This document shows, piece by piece, positions 7,561-14,089 of a DNA stretch of 38,892 nt; position 1 is the stretch's first letter; every line of letters starts with the position of its first letter. The DNA comes from an uncultured Acidimicrobiaceae bacterium. Lineage in GTDB: Bacteria > Actinomycetota > Acidimicrobiia > Acidimicrobiales > RAAP-2. The notes beneath the pieces were generated by a model that had not been told where the DNA came from, ran no database searches, and was given only the letters and a program-made list of their open reading frames with translations. Where the stretch lies: contig CAININ010000038.1 of NCBI GenBank assembly GCA_903849265.1, forward strand, positions 1 to 38,892. The letters are read 5' to 3'. Position numbers and translations under genes: made by a program.

Positions 7561-8754
7561 TCACTCTGCTCCAGGCCACTGTGGTCCGGCGTAAGGAAAA
7601 TACTGTGGTCCTTTCGCAGCTGCCAAGTATTCCTGAACGTTGCTTTGGGTCGAGCCCGTTCCCGGAGTTCCGCTCCCGTAATTCGTTACCCATACGTTTC
7701 CGGACTTGTCGATGGCTATGCCGTAAGGCTGACTTCCGGTGACGTGAGTACCGATCAGGGAACCAGAGGAGCTCAGTTCCGTAACGCTGTTGCGACTCGG
7801 ACTCGTCCCTACTCCGTACCCGTTCGTCACCCAGATGTTTCCGGCGGTATCAACGGCTGCGATTTCAGGAAGACTTCCGGCAACATAGGTGCCGATACGT
7901 CTGCCGGAGGGGCTCAGTTTCGTTACGCTGCTGTCACCCGGTGCCGTTCCCGGAGTTCCATTGCCTTTGTTCACCACCCAGACATTTCCCTCAGGATCAA
8001 TGGCCGCGCCCTCGGGGTGGCTTCCGGCGACGTACGTACCGATCAGACTGCCCGAGGGGCTCAGTTCCGTGACGTTGCCATCCTCTGGACCCGTCCCCGA
8101 AGTTCCATTGCCTTTGTTCGCAACCCATACGTTTCCGGACTTGTCGATGGCGAGGCCTCCCGGAGAACTTCCGGCAACGTAGGTACCCATCAGTCTGCCG
8201 GAGGGGCTCAGTTCCGTGACGTTGCTCTCACCGGTCGCCGTTCCGGGGGTTCCCGCAGTTTCGGCGGCTGCGCCCCAGTTCGTTACCCATACGTCTCCGG
8301 ACTTGTCGATGGCGATGCCTCCCGCGGGAAAGCTTCCCGCAACGTAGGTACCGATCGTGGTGCCAGAGGGGCTCAGTTCCGTGACGTTGCTATCACCGGG
8401 AGCCGTTCCTGGTGTTCCGTTCCCGTAATTCTCCACCCATACGTTTCCGGATCTGCCTATGGCCATGCCGATGGGCACCGATCCGGCAACATAGGTACCG
8501 AGCACGGTGCCGGAGGGGCTCAGTTTCGTAACGCTGCTGTCACCCGGTGCCGTACCCGGAGTTCCATTGCCCCCGTTCGCCACCCAGACGTTTCCGGACG
8601 AGTCAATGGCATTTCCGAAACACGAACTGCCCGCAACGTACGTGCGGACCTTGGTTGTGGCCGGTGGAGCACTGGTGGTCGATGCACCGCACCCAGCGAG
8701 GGCTGCGATCAAGGCAACTCCTGTGAATACTGAAGTAGTTCGATCAGTACGCAT
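7561..8754 (-). CDS. Seven-bladed beta-propeller lipoprotein (NHL/Vgb-like)
   Basis: A 397-aa exported lipoprotein. The signal peptide ends in a canonical lipobox LAGC with the lipidated cysteine at residue 22, then a Ser/Thr/Ala linker. Residues ~38-380 are seven near-identical repeats of about 49 residues, each with GTYVAGS.P.G.AID.SGNVWV.N and ending SNVTELSPSG, with a Gly/Thr-rich insert NGTPGTAPGD. This is the pattern of NHL, virginiamycin-B-lyase or SMP-30-like propellers; no lyase catalytic set is evident. The ATG at 8754 was chosen because AGGAGG precedes it and it gives a proper signal peptide; the frame extends upstream without one. The gene looks less GC-rich than its neighbours and is bracketed by direct repeats, so it is probably acquired. 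Confidence 0.87.
   Translation of the reverse strand: MRTDRTTSVFTGVALIAALAGCGASTTSAPPATTKVRTYVAGSSCFGNAIDSSGNVWVANGGNGTPGTAPGDSSVTKLSPSGTVLGTYVAGSVPIGMAIGRSGNVWVENYGNGTPGTAPGDSNVTELSPSGTTIGTYVAGSFPAGGIAIDKSGDVWVTNWGAAAETAGTPGTATGESNVTELSPSGRLMGTYVAGSSPGGLAIDKSGNVWVANKGNGTSGTGPEDGNVTELSPSGSLIGTYVAGSHPEGAAIDPEGNVWVVNKGNGTPGTAPGDSSVTKLSPSGRRIGTYVAGSLPEIAAVDTAGNIWVTNGYGVGTSPSRNSVTELSSSGSLIGTHVTGSQPYGIAIDKSGNVWVTNYGSGTPGTGSTQSNVQEYLAAAKGPQYFPYAGPQWPGAE
7618..8643 (-). repeat. Seven tandem ~147-bp repeats encoding propeller blades
   Basis: DNA-level repeats within the propeller gene, such as the recurrent GGGGCTCAGTT(T/C)CGT and CGTTTCCGGA on the plus strand. Blades 1, 2, 4, 5 and 7 are nearly the same length, blade 3 has a ~5-residue insert and blade 6 is shortened. 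The high similarity implies recent internal duplication or gene conversion. Confidence 0.85.
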
Positions 8755-8912
8755 TGGTTGGATGTCCTCCTGCATGTTGGCTGCCACCGTCCACATCATC
8801 AAGACCGTGCGAGTTTGCTGGGGAATGTCCCGCAGCGACAACGTCTCGACCCTAGAGGCAGAGCGTGGGACGCGGTGTATCGGGTGACCCGAGTGCGGCC
8901 ATCGCTTCGGGC

Positions 8913-8972
8913 TGGATCACCGATGACGTGACCGGGCCCTTCAAGGGAAGTCCGGGAACCGGCGGCTGGTAG
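8913..8972 (+). pseudogene. Orphan C-terminal fragment of a DUF427 gene (copy B)
   Basis: Encodes WITDDVTGPFKGSPGTGGW and a TAG stop at 8970-8972, identical in protein to the end of the intact DUF427 protein. The upstream part of the gene is absent, so this is a duplication remnant. Confidence 0.8.
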
Positions 8973-9087
8973 TCGAGTCGGAGGGCCAGGCTGCGGTTAG
9001 GGTCGATCGCGACCGACCCGCCCCTGGACGCATAGGTTGTCCGCCATGGCGACGCACTCCGATGTCCCCGTCGACGACCTGACCCAT
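8913..9087. repeat. Direct repeat copy B (175 bp)
   Basis: Ungapped partner of 7287-7461. Here the right part runs into the intact MDMPI-like gene, whereas the left part is only the tail of the DUF427 gene. The stretch 8755-8912 between the propeller gene and this copy holds the propeller leader and no gene that I can see. Confidence 0.9.
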
Positions 9088-9702
9088 GTGGCCGAAGCCG
9101 AGCGACGCCTGTTCGCCACGGTGCGCGCCGTGGACGACACCACCGTTCGGACCCCGTCGCTGCTTCCGGGCTGGACCATCGGGCACCTGCTGACCCATCT
9201 GGCCCGCAATGCCGACAGCCATCGTCGCCGAACGGCGGCTGCGGTAGCCGGGGTCGTCGTCGACCAGTACCCGGGCGGCATAGCCGAGCGAAGTGCGGAG
9301 ATCGAGGACGGCCATGGACGGGACGCTGCTGTCATCCTGGAGGACGTGGCCGTGTCGTCGGCTCGGATGCTCGAGGCATGGGTAGACGTGCCCGCCCATG
9401 CCTGGGCCGGGATCACACGGGACGCCACCGGACGCGAGCGCCGGCTCGACGAACTCCCCGGCCGCAGGGTCCAAGAGGTCGAGGTCCACCTGGTCGACCT
9501 TGGAATCGGCATCACACACCGGGACTGGCCCGATGAGTTCGTCACGGCCCGACTTCCGCTGATGCGGGCCGATCTGGCCGGGCGGCTGCCAGCCGGGGCG
9601 GTTGCCCCTCCATTCGGGTCGCTCGACCCCCGCGATGAACTGGCCTGGCTGTACGGACGGCTCGACCGGCCCGACCTGCCCCTGCTCGGTCCCTGGCAGT
9701 GA
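9046..9702 (+). CDS. Mycothiol-dependent maleylpyruvate isomerase-like (DinB fold) protein
   Basis: A 218-aa protein of the MDMPI/DinB-like four-helix-bundle superfamily. The N-terminal domain has the typical LLPGWTIGHLLTHLARNADSH segment. Likely metal ligands are His47 or His51 plus Glu144 and His148 (QEVEVHLVDLG), a spacing like that described for Corynebacterium MDMPI. Family members catalyse mycothiol-dependent isomerisation or transfer reactions, which fits an actinobacterial host; the substrate is unknown. I chose ATG 9046 over TTG 9037 because ATG is the normal start and the truncated duplicate at 7420 also keeps an ATG there. Confidence 0.85.
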   Translation: MATHSDVPVDDLTHVAEAERRLFATVRAVDDTTVRTPSLLPGWTIGHLLTHLARNADSHRRRTAAAVAGVVVDQYPGGIAERSAEIEDGHGRDAAVILEDVAVSSARMLEAWVDVPAHAWAGITRDATGRERRLDELPGRRVQEVEVHLVDLGIGITHRDWPDEFVTARLPLMRADLAGRLPAGAVAPPFGSLDPRDELAWLYGRLDRPDLPLLGPWQ

Positions 9703-9781
9703 CCACGCCGGGGGCCTCGTCGGCCACGCAACTGAGGAGGCACAGCCGACGCGGACGGTACAGCCAAAAGCAGGTTCGCCG

Positions 9782-11392
9782 ATGAACATCGCCGAGATCT
9801 TGGGGCTGCTCATCGGCATCGTCCTCATCGCCACCGTGGCCGACCGCCTGCGGATCGCCTACCCGATTCTCCTGGTGATCGCTGGCCTGGTCGTCGCCAT
9901 CCTTCCCTTCGCCCACCGGGTGACTCTGGAGCCCGACCTGATCCTCCTAGTCTTCCTCCCCCCGCTCATCTACGACGCCAGCCTGGACACCTCGATCCGC
10001 GATCTGCGCACCCACTGGCGGCCGATCCTCCTGCTCGCCGTCGGGCTGGTGCTGGTCACCATGACCCTGGTGGCCGTCGTGTTCCACCTGCTGGTCCCGG
10101 GATCCAACTGGGGCGAGGCGTTCGCCCTCGGCGCGATCGTGTCCCCGCCCGACTCGGTGGCTGCCACCCAGATTGCTGGCAAGCTCGGGCTCCCACGTCG
10201 ACTCGTCACCATCCTCGGTGGCGAGGGCCTGATGAACGACGCCACCGCGCTGACCGCATACCAAGTGGCCGTGGCATCGGTGGCCACGACGCTGACCGTC
10301 GCCGATGTGGCGGCCAAGTTCGCGTTCGCCGTAGTCGTCGGGATCGCTATCGGGATAGCTGTGGGGTGGATCGGGACTCGACTCCTGCAGTTCACCGAGA
10401 CGCCGGTTATCGAGAACACGATGCTGTTGATCCTGCCCTTCGCCGCCTATCTTCCCGCCGACGAGGTGGGCGCCTCGGGTGTCCTCGCCGTGGTTGCCAC
10501 CGGCCTCTACTTTGGTCGCTACGGGTCGCGGTCGCTGACGGCTGCGGCCCGACTCCAACAGCGCCAGATCTGGGAGCTCATCGTCTTCTTGCTGACCGGG
10601 CTCTCCTTCCTGCTGGTCGGCCTCGAGCTGCGCCCGGTCCTCGAAGAGCTGACGGCGCGCAGTTCGGGTTCGCTGGCCATCGAGTCGCTGGCCGTCGTGG
10701 CGGCTGTCATCCTGCTCCGCTTGGCCTGGATGTTCGGTGCCTCGGCACTGCCCGGCGGCAAGCAGCTCTTCAGTACCACCAAGGGAGTGCCGTCAACCTG
10801 GCGCGAAACCACCGTGGTCGGCTGGGCCGGCATGCGCGGCGCCATCAGCCTGGCCGCCGCCCTGGCCCTGCCTACGTCGTTCGCCGACCGGGACCTGGTG
10901 CTCTTCCTCACGTTCTCGGTCATCGTGGCCACCCTGGTCGGCCAGGGGCTGACCCTGCCGCCGCTCATCCGCAAGCTCGGACTGATCAGCCGAGACGAGC
11001 AGGACCATGTGCTGACGGCCGAAGCCCGCCGGCGCCTTATCGTCCTGGCCCTGTCGCGCATGGACGAGCTGGGAGCGGAGCAGGGCGCACCGGACGAGGT
11101 GGTCGATCGGTTGCGCTCTGGCTACGAGGCGCTGCTCGACCACGTCGATAGGCGCCTCGACGCGTTGAGTGCCAACGGGGGCGAAGACGGTTCGCCCGAG
11201 GAACACGTCGTCGATCCAGGGGGTGAGGAGGGCGAAGCTGCACTGGCCGCCGAGATCGACCTGCGCCGTCGCGTCATCGCCGTCGAACGCGACGAGCTCG
11301 ACCGGCTGGCGGCCAAGCGCTCGGTGACCCGCCGGGTCGCCGACGAGGTACGTGCCGCCCTCGACATCGACGAGACGACCATGCGGCCCTGA
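9782..11392 (+). CDS. Na+/H+ antiporter, NhaP/CPA1 family
   Basis: A 536-aa integral membrane protein with about 12 hydrophobic segments in the first ~410 residues. The CPA1 hallmark motifs are SPPDSVAAT (121-129) and GGEGLMNDATAL (146-157) with the conserved ND pair. A hydrophilic cytoplasmic tail (~415-536) is rich in Glu/Arg and probably helical; such tails often regulate activity. It exchanges Na+ (or K+) for H+ across the cytoplasmic membrane for pH and salt homeostasis. The start ATG 9782 gives a first membrane helix directly (MNIAEILGLLIGIVLI); upstream codons in the frame run through the preceding gene. It appears monocistronic. Confidence 0.93.
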   Translation: MNIAEILGLLIGIVLIATVADRLRIAYPILLVIAGLVVAILPFAHRVTLEPDLILLVFLPPLIYDASLDTSIRDLRTHWRPILLLAVGLVLVTMTLVAVVFHLLVPGSNWGEAFALGAIVSPPDSVAATQIAGKLGLPRRLVTILGGEGLMNDATALTAYQVAVASVATTLTVADVAAKFAFAVVVGIAIGIAVGWIGTRLLQFTETPVIENTMLLILPFAAYLPADEVGASGVLAVVATGLYFGRYGSRSLTAAARLQQRQIWELIVFLLTGLSFLLVGLELRPVLEELTARSSGSLAIESLAVVAAVILLRLAWMFGASALPGGKQLFSTTKGVPSTWRETTVVGWAGMRGAISLAAALALPTSFADRDLVLFLTFSVIVATLVGQGLTLPPLIRKLGLISRDEQDHVLTAEARRRLIVLALSRMDELGAEQGAPDEVVDRLRSGYEALLDHVDRRLDALSANGGEDGSPEEHVVDPGGEEGEAALAAEIDLRRRVIAVERDELDRLAAKRSVTRRVADEVRAALDIDETTMRP

Positions 11393-11430
11393 ACGATCTG
11401 GCCAGTTGTGACCATCGGGGGCCAGGCGCG

Positions 11431-11462
11431 CCGATGGGCGCCTCTGGAGAGACGCCCATCGG
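11431..11462 (+). terminator. Perfect 10-bp stem-loop after the antiporter gene
   Basis: CCGATGGGCG (11431-11440) pairs exactly with CGCCCATCGG (11453-11462) around a 12-base loop, 38 bases after the antiporter stop. It is followed by TTGCTGTCG rather than a pure U-tract. An intrinsic terminator of the GC-rich type is the simplest reading. Confidence 0.55.
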
Positions 11463-11826
11463 TTGCTGTCGTTGCTGTGTAAAACACCGGGAGGCCAGGA
11501 GATGCCGGATGGGACCACGGTCCGGCTAGGACGCCCGATGGGTGTCTGGCTGAGATTCGCCAGGTAGAACAGCGAGCCGCCTTAGCGACCAGCCACCTCC
11601 AGGGTCCCGAAACGTTGATCGTTCAGTTGGACCACCTCCTCTCTCTGGTCCGCTCATCGTACCAACTGCGTGCGCGAATTCGAGTCATCGCGTCAGGAAT
11701 TCGAGGCGTCGCACCGGTGCACCCCGCTCCCCTCTCGGCAGCATCTCGTTCTCGATACCTTTTCACAATCAGATTGCTACTATTCAGCAACTAAGCGGGG
11801 CGTCCGCTCGGACAACGTGATCGGCG
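11463..11826. other. Gene-free stretch with several dyads
   Basis: No convincing gene is visible in these 364 bases. The stretch holds GGACC-AC-GGTCC around 11513-11524, a GACGCCC/GGGTGTC dyad near 11530-11547, CTGGC/GCCAG, and a longer-range GGACC/GGTCC pair near 11629-11651. Two related AATTCGAG(T/G)C stretches occur near 11680 and 11698. The AT-richer 11755-11800 is the likely promoter of the sulfotransferase-like gene, with TACTAT as a possible -10. Structured RNA is possible but unproven. Confidence 0.4.
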
Positions 11827-12453
11827 GTGAACGTGACACTCAAGGTCGTAGGAGCCGGGGTAGGACGCACCGGGACGAACTCCCTGAAGCTCGCACTCGA
11901 GCAGTTGACCGGTGCGCCGTGCCACCACATGTTCGAGCTCTTCAAGGACCCGTCGCAGATCGCGGTGTGGACCGATGCCATCGAGGGCCGCCCGGTCGAT
12001 TGGTCGACCATGCCGGCCGGCTACGACACGCTGGTCGACTGGCCGGGGGCTTCGTTCTGGCCCGAACTGTCGGCAGCCAACCCCGATGCCCTGGTGCTGC
12101 TGTCCGTCCGGGAGCCCGAGGACTGGTATCGGAGCGCCTCGAACACCATCTTCTTGGTGTTCGACAACGCCCCACCCGAGATGCAGCCCTGGTTCGAGAC
12201 GGTGCGTGGCCTCCTAGCCGAACGGTTCTGCAGCGACCTCGACGACCCCACGGCCATGATGGACGCCTTCGTACGACACAACGATGCCGTCCGTCGCGCC
12301 ATCCCCTCCGAACGCCTGCTCGAGTGGACGGCCACCGACGGATGGGATCCGATCTGCGAACGGCTGGGCGTGGACGTGCCCGACGAAGCGTTCCCGAAGT
12401 CCAACGACACCAACCAGTGGCGGGCCGACCTCGGGCTGCCCCCGGTCTCCTGA
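11827..12453 (+). CDS. Sulfotransferase-family P-loop protein
   Basis: A 208-aa protein of the sulfotransferase-like (Sulfotransfer_4 type) family. The N-terminal GVGRTGTNSLKLALEQL (11-27) forms the PAPS 5'-phosphosulfate loop, LVLLSVREPEDWYRS is the 3'-phosphate-binding strand/helix with a conserved Arg and Ser, and the C-terminus has WRADLGLPP. Bacterial members are often annotated only by fold and many have no known acceptor. The start is GTG 11827; GTG 11833 is possible. It lies downstream of a 434-base gene-free stretch and appears to be single. Confidence 0.85.
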   Translation: MNVTLKVVGAGVGRTGTNSLKLALEQLTGAPCHHMFELFKDPSQIAVWTDAIEGRPVDWSTMPAGYDTLVDWPGASFWPELSAANPDALVLLSVREPEDWYRSASNTIFLVFDNAPPEMQPWFETVRGLLAERFCSDLDDPTAMMDAFVRHNDAVRRAIPSERLLEWTATDGWDPICERLGVDVPDEAFPKSNDTNQWRADLGLPPVS

Positions 12454-12554
12454 ACTCGGTGGGTCTTGGCATCGTGCACACTCGACCAGCAGCCGGCCGA
12501 TCCGTCACGGCGTGTCGGACCGGCGATGTGCGCTGGTCGGTCCGGGTCCGCTCC

Positions 12555-12839
12555 ATGGCCCGCGAGTCATCAATCACCCGAAGCCGGGCGGCCCTGAGCT
12601 GGTGCGACGAGTTGACCGGGGTGCGGTTCGTCTGCCCGCGATGTGCACGGGCGACAGCGGTCATGCGCCGCCTGCGTCCCGTTGACTGCCACCCGATCTA
12701 CTGGCTCTTGTGCCTGTCGACGATCGACCGTGGATGCACCGTCATGTCCACCGAGGTCATGCGAGAGCTGCTGGGTGAGGCGTTGGAACCCGACGCGGTG
12801 TCGCGGTTCCTCGGCGAACGGCCCTTCCCCCATCCGTGA
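12555..12839 (+). CDS. Hypothetical small protein
   Basis: A 94-aa reading frame with actinobacterial codon choice (mostly G or C in third positions) between the sulfotransferase-like gene and the convergent ADH gene. It contains a CPRC pair and a later C-x8-C (DCHPIYWLLC), which could be a degenerate zinc ribbon. The C-terminus MSTEVMRELLGEALEPDAVSRFLG looks like a genuine amphipathic helix. The start is uncertain: ATG 12555 was taken, and GTG 12528 and ATG 12744 are alternatives. No family is recognised, and it may be non-coding. Confidence 0.4.
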   Translation: MARESSITRSRAALSWCDELTGVRFVCPRCARATAVMRRLRPVDCHPIYWLLCLSTIDRGCTVMSTEVMRELLGEALEPDAVSRFLGERPFPHP

Positions 12840-12861
12840 CCCCCACTACACCGACGGTCTC

Positions 12862-13887
12862 CTAGGGCCGGAGCAGCACCTTCATGCACTCTGCGCTCCG
12901 CTCCGCCACCGCCGCATATGCGACGGCCGCGTCGGCGAGGGCGAACTCGTGGGTGAAGATCCCGTCGGTGCGCAGACGCCCGTGCTGGACCAGCGGGACG
13001 AGCTCCTTCCACGTCCGGTGCACCGGGGCCGTCGTCATCCGCAAGGTGATGCTGCGGAACAGTGTCATGAGCGCCGGCAGCGGGTAGGGCTCGAGGTCGT
13101 GGACCCCGATGACCGAGACCGTGCCGCCGGCCCGGACGCACCCCAGCGCGGCATCTAGCGTCGAGTCACGGGCCACAGCGTCGATCACTGCGTCGGCCCC
13201 CCGGCCGCCGGTGGCCTCCAGCACCGCCTCGACCGTCGGCCCGTCGACCGCCTCGGCCCCCGAGTCGACGGCCCGATCCCGACGTCCGGCCACAGGGTCG
13301 ACGGCGAGCACCCGGGCCGCTCCCTGGGCCAGGGCGGAGCGCACTGCGCACAGTCCGACGGCACCCAGTCCGAGCACGACCACGGTGCCGCCGGGCGGGA
13401 TGTCGGCCCGCTGCGCCCCCGCCCACCCGGTGGACAGGTTGTCGGTGAGCAGAAGTGCAGCCTCGTCGTCCATGCCGTCGGGGATGCGCAGGAGCTGGAA
13501 GTCGGCAGCCGGCACGGCGACCGCAGTGGCCTGTCCCCCGGGCAGCATGCCCGAACCGAAGACCTTGGGCCCTTCGACACACCGGACCGGGTCACCGGTG
13601 GCGCACCCGTCGCACGCCCCGCAACCGGCCACCGATGCCGTCAGCACCCGGTCGCCGACACGGAACCGCTTCACCTCGGGACCTACCTCGAGGACGGTGC
13701 CGAGGAACTCGTGTCCGACGGGAATCCCCATGCCGAGGTCGATGTCGCCGTCGTAGAAGTGCATGTCGGACCCGCAGATGGCGGTTGCATCCACCGACAC
13801 CACGGCGCCACCCGGCCCGGGCACGGTGGGCTCCGGTGCCTCGGCCACGCGGACCTGTCCCGGTCCTTCGATCATCACGTGCAGCAC
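12862..13887 (-). CDS. Zinc-dependent alcohol dehydrogenase (MDR family)
   Basis: A 341-aa medium-chain dehydrogenase. The catalytic zinc ligands are Cys38 (ICGSD) and His59/Glu60 (GHE). A structural zinc lobe has Cys89, Cys92, Cys95 and Cys103, and the NAD-binding GLGAVG is at 173-178. It oxidises alcohols to aldehydes or ketones, or the reverse; substrate unknown. The GTG start at 13887 has AGGGGG five bases upstream, which favours it over the later GTG and ATG. It is divergent from the Baeyer-Villiger monooxygenase gene, a common pairing in which the alcohol is oxidised to the ketone used by the monooxygenase (inference). Confidence 0.92.
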   Translation of the reverse strand: MLHVMIEGPGQVRVAEAPEPTVPGPGGAVVSVDATAICGSDMHFYDGDIDLGMGIPVGHEFLGTVLEVGPEVKRFRVGDRVLTASVAGCGACDGCATGDPVRCVEGPKVFGSGMLPGGQATAVAVPAADFQLLRIPDGMDDEAALLLTDNLSTGWAGAQRADIPPGGTVVVLGLGAVGLCAVRSALAQGAARVLAVDPVAGRRDRAVDSGAEAVDGPTVEAVLEATGGRGADAVIDAVARDSTLDAALGCVRAGGTVSVIGVHDLEPYPLPALMTLFRSITLRMTTAPVHRTWKELVPLVQHGRLRTDGIFTHEFALADAAVAYAAVAERSAECMKVLLRP

Positions 13888-13996
13888 GGTTCCCCCTGTG
13901 CGAGTCGGCGCCTGGCCCGGGTCGTCGGGTCAGGTCGTTGAGTACTGTGGCACACCGGTCCGAGGCCACGCGGGTGCCGCCGCCACGCCACCATCT

Positions 13997-14080
13997 GACC
14001 GTCACGTTTCGACCTTCACGATCCGACCTTCACCATTCGACCGTCACGTTCCGACCTTCACGATCCGACCCCTACGAAAG
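13997..14080. repeat. 14-bp tandem repeat, six units, upstream of the monooxygenase
   Basis: Units start at 13997, 14011, 14025, 14039, 14053 and 14067 and all begin GACC. Units 2 and 5 are identical (GACCTTCACGATCC) and units 1 and 4 differ by one base (GACCGTCACGTTYC), so the array is also two copies of a 42-bp block. The last unit (GACCCCTACGAAAG) merges into the ribosome-binding site AAAGG of the gene at 14090. The rest of the 202-base divergent region (13888-13996) shows no gene. Confidence 0.9.
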
Positions 14081-14089
14081 GTCCCGGAC

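Noticed and set aside
7462-8912. Insertion sequence or integron cassette
   Set aside because: There is no transposase or integrase, no terminal inverted repeats and no short target duplication; the flanking repeat is 175 bp and gene-derived.
11670-12554. Plus-strand frame upstream of the 94-aa hypothetical gene
   Set aside because: It lies in another frame of the sulfotransferase-like gene and reads as Arg/Pro/Gly-rich shadow sequence. Only the part after that gene keeps plausible coding character.
13997-14080. CRISPR-like array
   Set aside because: Units are directly adjacent with no unique spacers, only 14 bp long, and no cas genes are nearby.
13763-14089. N-terminal extension of the Baeyer-Villiger monooxygenase by 109 codons
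   Set aside because: The extension covers the 14-bp repeats and part of the ADH gene, and translates as repeat peptide. The ATG at 14090 has a ribosome-binding site and matches the family length.
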